Positions 1 through 7,681 of a stretch of DNA of 37,031 nt are shown piece after piece. Within the stretch, counting starts at the first letter, position 1, and each line of letters begins with the position of its first letter. Below the pieces are notes generated by a model. It had not been told where the DNA came from. It saw only the letters and a program-made list of their open reading frames with translations, and ran no database searches. The DNA lies in assembly GCA_013360945.1 (NCBI GenBank), contig JABWAQ010000027.1, positions 1 through 37,031 on the forward strand. The letters run 5' to 3'. A program made the translations under genes and the position numbers. This stretch comes from Candidatus Brocadia sp. (GTDB lineage: Bacteria; Planctomycetota; Brocadiia; Brocadiales; Brocadiaceae).

Positions 1-147
1 CCACATTGTAATGGCAAGACAACGTGCGCGTGTGGCTCTTGTGGTGTACAAAAACCATATTTTGACCGACATGGCAATCAAAAAGACATTACTATCGTGT
101 AAGGTATTTGTAAAGTCTGTAACGGCACTGGACAAGTTCTAAAATGA
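1..147 (+). pseudogene. Tail of a Cys-rich zinc-ribbon (DnaJ-type CxxCxGxG-like) protein, interrupted by a stop
   Basis: Reading frame 1 enters from outside the window and shows cysteines in zinc-ribbon spacing, including CACGSCG. It meets a TAA at 100-102 and continues in the same frame with ICKVCNGTGQVLK up to a TGA at 145-147. The CxVCNGTG piece is the kind of motif found in DnaJ-type zinc fingers, so the part after the TAA looks like it once belonged to the same protein. Either the gene normally ends at 102 and the similarity is chance, or a nonsense mutation removed the last zinc knuckle. The upstream part is outside the window, so function cannot be assigned. Confidence 0.4.
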
Positions 148-190
148 ATCATTAATCACGCTGCGCCAGCAAATGGATTTAAGCAAATAG

Positions 191-352
191 TATGTCCAAT
201 TAATTGAAATTATAAGGGTGAAAAATCCTGTGTATTTCGGGATAATAGGCGAAATTAAGGATGTCGAAACTATTGCCATAGGGGGAAGAATACGAGATAT
301 AATGCGGATTCAGAAACAATTTGGTCACGGTCGTTGGCGCAAACTTAAAGGG
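191..352 (+). pseudogene. Truncated small conserved protein, cut by the MITE-like element
   Basis: An open frame begins after a TAG at 188-190, with a possible GTG start at 218. It encodes about 50 residues containing TIAIGGRIRD and ending GRWRKLKG exactly where the element at 351 begins. From memory, GxIRxxxRLxxxxGxGRWRKxKG resembles small hypothetical proteins of anammox and cyanobacterial genomes that continue for about 30 more residues; that family match is uncertain. The frame runs into the element and stops near 393. I see no good ribosome binding site at 218. The call as a broken gene rests on the sudden end at the element boundary. Confidence 0.4.
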
Positions 353-465
353 GAGCATTCCCGATTTTTTGCAACTTTGACACATTTTTGGTAAGAGTGT
401 TAACCCTGACGTGGTTGTTTTGAAGCATAATAAATGTTGATTTACAAGAAATCGGGAATGCTCCC
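351..465. mobile_element. 115-bp MITE-like element with 24-bp terminal inverted repeats
   Basis: Positions 351-374 and the reverse complement of 442-465 agree at 22 of 24 bases; the outer 15 (GGGAGCATTCCCGAT) are perfect. The interior is about 67 bp with no coding potential. A short non-coding segment with long terminal inverted repeats is typical of a MITE or a remnant of an insertion sequence. I see no clear target-site duplication (flanks AAAG and TACC). Both flanking genes are truncated at its ends, which suggests insertion followed by deletion, or recombination between copies. Confidence 0.6.
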
Positions 466-791
466 TACCGGCTTGCCATTCTCCCATGTCTCCGCAACCG
501 CAAATTTTTCGAGGCTTGCCTCCATACAGTTTGCAATTTTGAGAAGGATATTACTTCGCCCGGCAGCGGATGTTTGTCCCCATTGCATCTTTGCCTCGTG
601 CGCCTTATCCAGGGCAGGTTCAATATCCTTTTTTTTGACCGTGCGACCTTCGTAAAGGGTTTTCCGCTCACAGGAGAAATATCTTCAAAATACTCTCCGC
701 CTGCGGGAGCAACCCATTTTCCTCCGATATAGTTGTCATATGATGGTTTGAAGGTGACGAGACTTCCCTGTGCATTCGGTTCCTTATAGAT
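466..791 (-). pseudogene. Aldehyde dehydrogenase N-terminal fragment, frameshifted
   Basis: The minus strand reads SYDNYIGGKWVAPAGGEYFE and then FEDISPVSGKPFTKVARS, a typical NAD(P)-dependent aldehyde dehydrogenase N-terminus. The frame is lost at a run of eight A (629-636 on the plus strand as T). In another frame it continues as KDIEPALDKAHEAK through LLKIANCMEASLEKFAVAETW and ENGKPV, also standard for this family. Homology stops at 466, where the MITE-like element begins, so about 100 of an expected 480-510 residues remain and the catalytic Cys and Glu are missing. No ATG fits the expected start; the codon before ATC TAT AAG is TAG. This is clearly a dead gene. Confidence 0.82.
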
Positions 792-826
792 CTATAGATA
801 CCCCTCCACAGACATTTAATCAGGAT

Positions 827-899
827 TTCGGCGACTTACCCCCCTGTTTCCCCCCGTAAACGGGGGGATTATGGGGTGGTGTTTGAAATTCCTATACAT
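827..899 (+). repeat. Dispersed intergenic palindromic repeat, copy 1
   Basis: A sequence of about 73 bp beginning TTCGGCGACTTACCCCCC, with a C-run / GTAAA / G-run hairpin core (CCCCCCGTAAACGGGGGG) and ending GTGTTTGAAATTC then TATACAT. Closely related copies occur at 6747-6819 (same strand) and 20007-20077 (opposite strand), all between genes. The stretch from the aldehyde dehydrogenase remnant to the tatC stop (792-1027) holds nothing else that I recognise. Confidence 0.7.
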
Positions 900-1027
900 C
901 GAATCAGGCGCGGACAAACTAAGTTTGTCCATGCCACCCTAAAATACGCTTAAATAACATGAAAATTCCTGTACCATTAAATTTGATGTTGTGCGCCTGC
1001 AGAGCGGGCGTGTAAGCTTCTTTGGAA

Positions 1028-2380
1028 TCATTTAATACTTTTCGCATCGGGTTTTGTCAATACGCCCTCAGACCAGTTGATGATTGATCCGATGTCTACG
1101 GGTTCGCCGCCAATGGACATCTTGTGTTGCCGCCCTTCCAGCAACTTTTTCTCCTCACCCTCTGCAAGTAAGGTAGCGTCACCTTTTACCGCCGTCACGA
1201 TGGTAATAAAATCCCTTGCCTGGATATTCAAAACACCCCGATTCGCCCTGATCCGCCCGTTCGGGGTATCGATTTCTAAAGGTTCTTCCGATTCCTCCAC
1301 AGAGATGAGGGCCTGACCGGATTTCAGACGCATCTTTAATGGATCGGCAAAATGTACCTCCGTATTTGCATCCATACTGACATGGATACCTTTTTTCGTG
1401 GATAAGGCGATCTTCCCTTCGCTGCCGGTTTTCAGGGTGATGCCGTTCCGGAAACTTGTATGGTTTGCCAACTCCTTCCAATCCTTGCTTTCCGGGTACA
1501 AAAATTGAATTTCTCCCTGCGTTTGTGCCAGGGTGATTTCTCCGCCCTTATGCGTTACATAAAAATATACGGCGATCAATAGCAACGCGCCACCTCCGAT
1601 TATGACGCCCAAGAAGGTAAATCCCTTCCGTGTTGGTCTTGCAATGAGTACTCCCAATTCATAGAGGACAATCATGGGGGCGGCGGTCATGGTTTGTGTA
1701 AAAGGATCCGGCGGTGTGACAATGGCAGCAATAATAAATATTACCAGAATGGCATACTTTCTCCACGCGATAAATTTATCAGGTGTTACGAATCCAATCT
1801 TCGAAAGGAGCAGCATAACGAGGGGTAGCTGAAATACCAGTCCCAATGCCACGGTCAGCATGAAAACAAACGAGACGTAATCCTTCATGGTAATGATGGG
1901 TTGAATGCCAGGGCCAAGTATGCCGATCAGGAATTGTAGCCCAAATGGGATGAGTAAAAAATACCCGAAAAGCCCTCCAACCACAAAAGCAGCATACGAG
2001 ACGGGAAGAAATAAGAGCACATACCTTTGCTCTTTTTTATAGAGGCCTACGCTCACAAATCTCCATATCTGATAAATGACAAAGGGATAGGCAAGGAATA
2101 CAGATGTTATAAAACACAACTTCATGTAGGCGTAGAAACCCTCCTGATAACTCAGCACCTGTAACTCTGTTGGAAGTCCAACCTTTTCCATGGCGAACTT
2201 ATGGGGTCTTTTCGCCGTGTCCAGTATCTGTATTTTAAAAAACCAGCATATGATAAAGCAGAAAATAATGGCGATAACGGAATAAATAACCCTCCGCCGT
2301 AACTCTTCCAGATGTGTGCCTAAAGGCATCCTTATACTTTCAATTTCATTCGTTTGTTCTTCTGTCACTGTCTTTTCCAC
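1028..2380 (-). CDS. tatC: Twin-arginine translocase TatC fused to a C-terminal FecR-like domain
   Basis: Residues 1-245 are TatC, the six-helix membrane receptor for twin-arginine signal peptides. The hallmark HLEELRRRV is at 23-31, YQIWRFVSVGLYKKEQR at 103-119 and the conserved TPPDPFTQ...P...LYE stretch at 222-241. Usual TatC length is about 240-260 residues; this protein has 450. A seventh hydrophobic helix (about 254-275) is followed by about 170 residues with FecR-domain features: KTGSEGKIAL near 317, LKSGQALISV at 352-361, IDTPNGRIRANRG at 370-382 and a later VKGDATLL near 398. With the TatC C-terminus normally cytoplasmic, helix seven would place this domain outside the membrane. No tatA or tatB lies nearby. 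The TatC call is firm; the FecR-like call is good; its role is unknown. Confidence 0.93.
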   Translation of the reverse strand: MEKTVTEEQTNEIESIRMPLGTHLEELRRRVIYSVIAIIFCFIICWFFKIQILDTAKRPHKFAMEKVGLPTELQVLSYQEGFYAYMKLCFITSVFLAYPFVIYQIWRFVSVGLYKKEQRYVLLFLPVSYAAFVVGGLFGYFLLIPFGLQFLIGILGPGIQPIITMKDYVSFVFMLTVALGLVFQLPLVMLLLSKIGFVTPDKFIAWRKYAILVIFIIAAIVTPPDPFTQTMTAAPMIVLYELGVLIARPTRKGFTFLGVIIGGGALLLIAVYFYVTHKGGEITLAQTQGEIQFLYPESKDWKELANHTSFRNGITLKTGSEGKIALSTKKGIHVSMDANTEVHFADPLKMRLKSGQALISVEESEEPLEIDTPNGRIRANRGVLNIQARDFITIVTAVKGDATLLAEGEEKKLLEGRQHKMSIGGEPVDIGSIINWSEGVLTKPDAKSIK

Positions 2381-2716
2381 ACCAGATCCTCATTGTCTAT
2401 TATCAATCTTTACCAACTATCTTTATTTTTAAAACTGTCATACAAAATAAGAAATTTATAATACAGCCCTCCCCGTGAAATTACAAGGAACAATTCGATG
2501 GATTCTATTCCCGGAATCTTCATCCCCCGGTAGCGTCAATCACAGAGAAAAATCTTGAAAGATTTATGGGTATATGCTACTATCATTTCTATTCATGAAA
2601 ACGATTTCCCATGTATAATTCGAGTGAATTAAAGCTAAATTGGACGATTTTTGCTTGATTTAGGTTAAGAAATAACTGCATACGGTTCGGTAAATCTGGG
2701 AAAGGGACTTATTGTT
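2381..2716. other. Divergent intergenic region between tatC and ribH
   Basis: 336 bp, AT-rich, without a credible reading frame. It must hold the promoters of both divergent genes. A reasonable plus-strand promoter is listed separately at 2555-2583. I see no riboswitch with the conserved elements of an FMN (RFN) element before ribH. Confidence 0.5.
2555..2583 (+). promoter_or_regulatory. Candidate sigma-70-type promoter for ribH-nusB
   Basis: TTGAAA at 2555-2560 and TACTAT at 2578-2583 are separated by 17 bp and lie about 130 bp before the ribH start. This is a pattern match only; AT-rich DNA gives such matches by chance. Confidence 0.3.
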
Positions 2717-3214
2717 ATGGGCGTTGAATTCCAGGGAAATTTAATTGGTACCGGGAAGGTTTTTGGCATTATTATTAGCCGGTACAACAATTTTATAACA
2801 AAGCGTTTGTTGGATGGCGCAATCGATGGACTTATGAGGCACGGGGTAAAAGAAGAAGATATTGACGTTTTTTGGGTACCAGGCGCTTGTGAGATACCAG
2901 TTGCAACCCTTAAGGCTGCGCAAACCGGCAAATACCATGCAGTAATTTGTTTGGGCGCAGTTATTCGTGGAGAAACACCTCATTTTGACTATGTAGCAAG
3001 CGAATCGGCCAAGGGCATTGCCCACGTTGGATTATCTACAGGCATTCCAGCCATCTATGGTGTTATTACCACCGAGACCCTGGAACAGGCTATTGACCGT
3101 GCAGGTGCAAAGACCGGGAATAAAGGATCTGAGGCTGCATTGTCGGCCATAGAAATGGTAAACCTTTTTGATCAAATACAAGCCGGCGTAAAAACAGTCA
3201 AAATCGGACGTTAA
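2717..3214 (+). CDS. ribH: 6,7-dimethyl-8-ribityllumazine synthase
   Basis: Lumazine synthase condenses 5-amino-6-ribitylaminouracil with 3,4-dihydroxy-2-butanone 4-phosphate in riboflavin synthesis. The 165-residue length is normal for the family. Visible motifs are SRYNNFIT (substrate-binding loop), VPGACEIP, the [14 protein letters not shown] active-site stretch with the catalytic His, and [16 protein letters not shown] followed by KTGNKG. A purine-rich GGGAAAGGGA lies roughly 10-20 bases before the ATG. The NusB-PHP gene follows about 90 bp downstream; ribH next to nusB is a common bacterial arrangement. No other riboflavin gene is in the window. Confidence 0.96.
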   Translation: MGVEFQGNLIGTGKVFGIIISRYNNFITKRLLDGAIDGLMRHGVKEEDIDVFWVPGACEIPVATLKAAQTGKYHAVICLGAVIRGETPHFDYVASESAKGIAHVGLSTGIPAIYGVITTETLEQAIDRAGAKTGNKGSEAALSAIEMVNLFDQIQAGVKTVKIGR

Positions 3215-3307
3215 CCTAGTATTTGTATTTCGACCCCTCTCCCATGCAGATCCTTATCTCATGCGATCGATTTATTTTAGTTGCTCTTATTAAAAACCAA
3301 ATATTCC

Positions 3308-4588
3308 ATGCGTAACAGAACAATTGCCCGAGAACTCGCTCTTCAAGCCCTTTATCAGCTTGATCTCCGCGGCGATGAGATTATTGACGAGATCAACACC
3401 TTTTGCAAAAAAAGCGCGGAAAAGGATGATGTATACCAATTTGCCATGTCGCTCATTAACGGATGCCGGTCACATATTAGAGAAATCGACGAAAATATAT
3501 CGGGTGTTACGGAACATTGGGAATTACGACGCATGGCCGTTATTGACAAAAATATTCTGCGTTTGGGTGTCTACGAATTACTGTACAGAAGCGATATTCC
3601 ACCTAAGGTATCAATTAACGAGGCTATAGAGCTTGCCAAAAAATTTAGCACGAAAAATTCCGGAACGTTTGTGAACGGAATCTTAGACAAGATTTATACC
3701 CAGGGTGGCAATGGAAAATTAAAAGGCAACCCACATGCCTCCATTCTCCGGGATGTTTTAGAAATTGATTACGGAGACTCAGACCTGCACGTACACACAA
3801 CCTATTCCGATGGCACCATGACGCCGGAAGAGGTTGTTGATGAAACAATTCGACTCGGCGTTTCAACCATTGCGATAACCGATCACGACACCATTGATGG
3901 TATTGCAATCGCCTATCGTTACGGTAAGGGGAAAAAAATCAATATCATCCCCGGCATAGAATTTTCTTCTTATCTCAGCCCTTCGGAAATCCATATTCTG
4001 GGATATTTTATTGATGTAGAGAACCATTTTTTACAAAGGGTGATAAAACAATCTCGTGAGGATCGTGTAAATCGTATTTACGCCATGGTAGAAAAATTAC
4101 GTAAGCTCCAGGTTGATATCGATCCACAGGACATTTTCACACTTGCAGGAAAAGGCTCCCCGGGGCGTATGCATGTGGCAGAAATACTATGGAAGCATGG
4201 TCATTGCGACACCATCATAGAATCTTTTTTTAAGTATATTGGAGACAACAAGCCGGCGTATGTCCCTAAAAAAACGCTGACCCCGCAACAGGCTATTGAA
4301 TTAATCATAGATACCGGGGGGGTGCCTGTTTTAGCCCATCCAGGTCTAACCAAGAGAGATAATGTTATTGAAGACTTGGTCAGGTACGGGTTACAGGGGA
4401 TTGAGGTATACTATCCATCGCATACCCCTCAGGCTGTTGAGAAATATCTCAGGATAGCAAAGAAGCACAATCTGGCAATAACCGGTGGCTCAGATTTCCA
4501 TGGCGAAAGGAAGATGAATAATCCCATTGCCAAAGTAACGATACCGGGCGACCTCGTTTGCACACTGAGAGAGAAACGCCCTTCTTAA
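3308..4588 (+). CDS. nusB: NusB antitermination factor fused to a PHP-domain phosphoesterase
   Basis: Residues 1-133 from ATG 3308 form a complete NusB: RELALQALYQLD near the start, then DKNILRLGVYELLY, KVSINEAIELAKKF and GTFVNGILDKI. NusB binds boxA RNA in rRNA antitermination. After a short linker (134-156), residues 157-426 are a PHP domain of the YciV/RNase AM type: DLHVHTTYSDG at 159-169, TDHDT at 191-195, PGIEFS at 215-220, LAHPG at 342-346 and GSDFHGE at 394-400, which together supply the His/Asp/Glu metal ligands. The two parts are in one frame with no stop. NusB is usually about 130-160 residues alone, so the fusion is unusual. The upstream TTG at 3281 would add nine residues not seen in NusB, so ATG 3308 is preferred. 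Confidence 0.9.
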   Translation: MRNRTIARELALQALYQLDLRGDEIIDEINTFCKKSAEKDDVYQFAMSLINGCRSHIREIDENISGVTEHWELRRMAVIDKNILRLGVYELLYRSDIPPKVSINEAIELAKKFSTKNSGTFVNGILDKIYTQGGNGKLKGNPHASILRDVLEIDYGDSDLHVHTTYSDGTMTPEEVVDETIRLGVSTIAITDHDTIDGIAIAYRYGKGKKINIIPGIEFSSYLSPSEIHILGYFIDVENHFLQRVIKQSREDRVNRIYAMVEKLRKLQVDIDPQDIFTLAGKGSPGRMHVAEILWKHGHCDTIIESFFKYIGDNKPAYVPKKTLTPQQAIELIIDTGGVPVLAHPGLTKRDNVIEDLVRYGLQGIEVYYPSHTPQAVEKYLRIAKKHNLAITGGSDFHGERKMNNPIAKVTIPGDLVCTLREKRPS

Positions 4589-4635
4589 CCAAAGCGGTCT
4601 ATTTGTGAAAATCTACGACAGGAGATATTAACTCA

Positions 4636-5976
4636 ATGGAACAGCTCCCGAAAAAAGATAAAAATACTTTTGCCGGAAAAAAAAGAGAAACACCGGAGAC
4701 TACTCATGCACAAGACGAAAGGGGAAAACAATCAGTGAATTCGTCCGGAAAACGGGAAAACAATGCAGGAAAAACCCGTGTCAGTTTTTGGTCGCGGATA
4801 AAAAACTTTACTGTTGAAAAACCAAAAACCGTTATTATTGTAGGTGACGAAATAAGACTGGTTCCCATTTCACCGGAAACGGCAGTTGTTGAAAAACCTT
4901 CTGAAAAGCAAATCCCCGTTTCTCCCGAGAAGCCGGTTTCAACCCCGCCGGAAACACTTGCCGGTAAAAATGAGACTGCAAGCCAAACATTGACTTTGCC
5001 GGAAAAGCCCGTTTCTGTCTTACCGGAAACTCCGGTTGTTGTAAAACACATTGAAGAGGAAATTCCTGTCTCGTCAGAAAAGCTCAAGAAAGGTTTGGAA
5101 AAGACCCGGAATCGTTTCTGGTCCCGTTTGAAAAACCTCTTTTCTTTCAGGAGAAAGATCGATGAATCGGTGCTTGAGGAACTGGAAGATATCCTGATCG
5201 GCGCAGATATAGGGGTAAGGTCCGTCCAAAAATTAATGCACGAATTACACGAGGCATGGAAATCCAAAACAATAACTGAAACCTCACAGATACACGATTT
5301 TATAAAAGACAAACTTAAAGGAAGTCTGCGGACTTTTCAAATCGATGTTCCATATGCCCCTACCCCTCCTACCGTCATTATGGTTGTCGGAGTAAATGGT
5401 GTGGGTAAGACTACGGCCATTGCAAAACTCGCAAACACTTTTATTAAGGATGGCAAAAAGGTCATGGTTGCGGCAGGTGATACCTTCCGGGCAGCTGCCG
5501 CCGATCAGCTGGATATTTGGAGTAAACGCATCGGGGCAGAAATTGTCAAGCATCAAACCGGGTCCGACCCCGCAGCGGTAGCCTACGATGCACTGGAAGC
5601 AAGCATTGCACGGGGTATCGATGTGGTAATTGTGGATACCGCCGGGCGACTTCATACCCATGAAAACCTTATGAATGAACTGAGCAAGATCAAACGGGTT
5701 ATTTCCAAAAGAATTCCTGGTGCCCCCCATGAAATTCTGATGGTGCTTGACGCCACAACCGGGCAAAATGCCATCTCTCAGGCAAAGATGTTTAAACAGG
5801 CAGTAGACGTCACGGGAATATTTCTGGCAAAGCTAGACGGAACGGCAAAAGGCGGTTTCGTGCTCGGTATGCGCAATGAAATAAACATTCCGGTAAAATA
5901 TATTGGGCTGGGGGAAAAGGCCGATGATATAGAAAAATTTAATCCGGATGCCTTTGTGGACGCCTTGTTCGAATAG
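4636..5976 (+). CDS. ftsY: Signal recognition particle receptor FtsY
   Basis: FtsY is the SRP receptor GTPase that docks ribosome-nascent chain complexes at the membrane. The NG domain spans about 170-446: P-loop GVNGVGKTT at 252-260, DTFRAAAADQL at 282-292, DTAGR at 334-338, AKLDGTAKGG at 398-407 and a C-terminal GLGEKADDIEKF. The first 150 residues are a charged, Pro-rich extension with two PEKPVSxxPET units (98-106 and 122-131). The amphipathic membrane-targeting motif appears twice: KTRVSFWSRIKN at 46-57 and KTRNRFWSRLKN at 157-168, the second in the normal place before the N domain. GGAGATATTAACTCA precedes the ATG. It lies about 45 bp after the NusB-PHP gene, probably in one transcription unit. 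Confidence 0.96.
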   Translation: MEQLPKKDKNTFAGKKRETPETTHAQDERGKQSVNSSGKRENNAGKTRVSFWSRIKNFTVEKPKTVIIVGDEIRLVPISPETAVVEKPSEKQIPVSPEKPVSTPPETLAGKNETASQTLTLPEKPVSVLPETPVVVKHIEEEIPVSSEKLKKGLEKTRNRFWSRLKNLFSFRRKIDESVLEELEDILIGADIGVRSVQKLMHELHEAWKSKTITETSQIHDFIKDKLKGSLRTFQIDVPYAPTPPTVIMVVGVNGVGKTTAIAKLANTFIKDGKKVMVAAGDTFRAAAADQLDIWSKRIGAEIVKHQTGSDPAAVAYDALEASIARGIDVVIVDTAGRLHTHENLMNELSKIKRVISKRIPGAPHEILMVLDATTGQNAISQAKMFKQAVDVTGIFLAKLDGTAKGGFVLGMRNEINIPVKYIGLGEKADDIEKFNPDAFVDALFE

Positions 5977-6023
5977 GATAATTTTTCCCGCAGGGGGCGC
6001 GGAAAACGCAGAGAAAACACATA

Positions 6024-6743
6024 ATGATGAGAAAAGATACGGTCTGTTTCAATGTCTTTCGATTTCATCCGGACAATGATAAAAAGCCTTATTTTCAGAA
6101 ATTTGAAATGCCTTTTACCCGGAAAGACCTTACCGTGCTTGAGGGGCTTTATTATATTCAGAATCGATTGGATAACTCCTTGGCTTTTCGGTCTTCCTGC
6201 AGGGCGGGTATTTGCGGTTCCTGCGCTATGCATATTAACGGGAAGTATCGTTTGGCCTGTAATACCCTTGTTTCAAAACTCAAATCGAATACCGTTACCA
6301 TTCGTCCCCTTGCCCACATGCCCATTCTCAAAGACCTCTTTGTTGATATGAAGCCATTCTGGGAAAAGTATGAGCATATCAAACCCTATTTGATGCCCGG
6401 CAAGTCATTGCCAACGACAGGAGAGCGGATACAGAGTCCGGGGGAACGGGCGAAGGTCGATATCCTGATCGATTGTATCCTTTGCGCCTGTTGTCATTCT
6501 TCGTGTCCGGTCACGGCATCGCATGAAAAGTATCTGGGTCCTATGGCTTTTCTCAATATAGACCGGTTTGTATCTGATACCCGGGATGGCGCAAAGGCGG
6601 AACGTCTGGCAATAGTGAATGATGAACATGGCGTATGGCGTTGTCATACCGTTTTCAACTGTCAGGAGGTATGTCCCAAGGACTTGGATCCGAGTGGTTC
6701 TATCGCTCATTTGAAGATGGAAATTGTTAAAAACATTAATTAG
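6024..6743 (+). CDS. sdhB: Succinate dehydrogenase/fumarate reductase iron-sulfur subunit (SdhB/FrdB type), standing alone
   Basis: This electron-transfer subunit carries three Fe-S clusters between the flavoprotein and the quinone site. Seen here: the plant-type [2Fe-2S] motif SSCRAGICGSCAMHING with Cys59, 64, 67 and 79; the [4Fe-4S] motif CILCACCHSSCP at 151-162; and CHTVFNCQEVCPK at 207-219 for the remaining cluster. The 239-residue length is normal. The flavoprotein (SdhA) and membrane anchor are absent on both sides, which is unusual because these genes normally form an operon. Subunits may be encoded elsewhere, or this may serve another quinone-linked enzyme. ATG codons at 6024 and 6027 are both possible; no strong ribosome binding site is seen. 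Confidence 0.9.
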   Translation: MMRKDTVCFNVFRFHPDNDKKPYFQKFEMPFTRKDLTVLEGLYYIQNRLDNSLAFRSSCRAGICGSCAMHINGKYRLACNTLVSKLKSNTVTIRPLAHMPILKDLFVDMKPFWEKYEHIKPYLMPGKSLPTTGERIQSPGERAKVDILIDCILCACCHSSCPVTASHEKYLGPMAFLNIDRFVSDTRDGAKAERLAIVNDEHGVWRCHTVFNCQEVCPKDLDPSGSIAHLKMEIVKNIN

Positions 6744-6746
6744 GTC

Positions 6747-6819
6747 TTCGGCGACTTACCCCCCCTGTTTCCCCCAGTAAACGTGGGGATTATGGGGGGT
6801 GTTTGAAATTCATACACAT
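6747..6819 (+). repeat. Dispersed intergenic palindromic repeat, copy 2
   Basis: Begins TTCGGCGACTTACCCCCC four bases after the sdhB-type stop and ends GTGTTTGAAATTC then ATACACAT. It is nearly identical to 827-899 and related to 20007-20077. The palindromic core here carries changes (CCCCCAGTAAACGTGGGG) that keep it self-complementary, suggesting that the hairpin itself is maintained. It could act as a transcription end or mRNA-stabilising hairpin after the sdhB-type gene. Confidence 0.7.
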
Positions 6820-6860
6820 TAAATTCAGAGACAGGCATTTATTTAAGAAGGATAACAAAC

Positions 6861-7031
6861 ATGGAAGAAAAGAAAAAAATCGTTGTTGTTGCAAGGACTG
6901 AGGGTATCGAGATCGTTGTGGAAGGCGAAAAAAATAGTGATGACTATGAATTGCTCCTGTCAAAATCCCAGGCAGTGGAACTTGCCATGAATATCCTGAA
7001 TACCTTATACAAGACGGGCGCAAAGATATAA
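6861..7031 (+). CDS. Small conserved-looking protein of 56 residues
   Basis: The ATG at 6861 follows AAGAAGGATAACAA, an acceptable ribosome binding site. The product (MEEKKKIVVVARTEGIEIVV...) is acidic, has alternating hydrophobic residues suggesting two beta strands, then a helix-like QAVELAMNILNTLY segment near the end. It stops seven bases before the LOG-family start, so the two are very likely co-transcribed and perhaps translationally coupled. I do not recognise the family. The ribosome binding site and tight spacing support a real gene. Confidence 0.65.
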   Translation: MEEKKKIVVVARTEGIEIVVEGEKNSDDYELLLSKSQAVELAMNILNTLYKTGAKI

Positions 7032-7038
7032 ATACTGC

Positions 7039-7644
7039 ATGGCTGATACTAATTCCATACAACGCATCTGTGTGTTTTGTGGTTCTAATCCCGGTACGCG
7101 TTCAGTGTATACAGCCGTTGCACAACAACTTGGCAAGGCCATCGTATCTCATGGAATGGGGTTGGTCTATGGCGGAGGGAGCATCGGCCTGATGGGGATC
7201 ATTGCGGACGCCGTTTTAAAAGAAAAGGGGAATGTCATTGGTGTAATCCCACATGCCCTGTCTTCCAGGGAATTTGCCCATCCTGGCCTGACAGAACTCC
7301 GGATGGTGTCAAGTATGCACGAACGAAAGGCCATGATGGCGGAATTATCCGATGCCTTCATTGCGATGCCGGGTGGCTTCGGCACCTTTGATGAACTCTT
7401 CGAAATTCTTACATGGGCACAATTGGGAATCCATACGAAGCCAATTGGGTTACTCAATGTGGAAGGATATTTTGATTTATTGCTGGCGTTTATCAGCCAT
7501 GTTTTGCAAGAACGTTTTATACAAACAAAACACCGCCAGCTCATTACAACAACGTCCAACGATCCCGAAAAATTATTACAGTCGCTTATCCACCATAAAC
7601 CTCCCAAGAATATCCCACAATTGATCGATTGGAAAGAGGCATAA
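7039..7644 (+). CDS. LOG-family protein (TIGR00730; Rossmann-fold nucleotide phosphoribohydrolase)
   Basis: LOG proteins hydrolyse the N-glycosidic bond of nucleoside 5'-monophosphates; plant members activate cytokinins, and bacterial members are often annotated as lysine decarboxylase by mistake. This 201-residue protein has the early CVFCGSNPGTR stretch, GGGSIGLMG and the defining PGGFGTFDELFEILTWAQLG. It follows the 56-residue gene by seven bases. Bacterial substrates are poorly defined, so the physiological role here is open. Confidence 0.92.
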   Translation: MADTNSIQRICVFCGSNPGTRSVYTAVAQQLGKAIVSHGMGLVYGGGSIGLMGIIADAVLKEKGNVIGVIPHALSSREFAHPGLTELRMVSSMHERKAMMAELSDAFIAMPGGFGTFDELFEILTWAQLGIHTKPIGLLNVEGYFDLLLAFISHVLQERFIQTKHRQLITTTSNDPEKLLQSLIHHKPPKNIPQLIDWKEA

Positions 7645-7681
7645 AATAATCGTCGGTTTTTTACCCTGCTGAATCAAACAA

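Noticed and set aside
200-487. 95-residue minus-strand open frame
   Set aside because: It spans the MITE-like element and antisense of the truncated genes; the true signals are the short homology pieces on either side.
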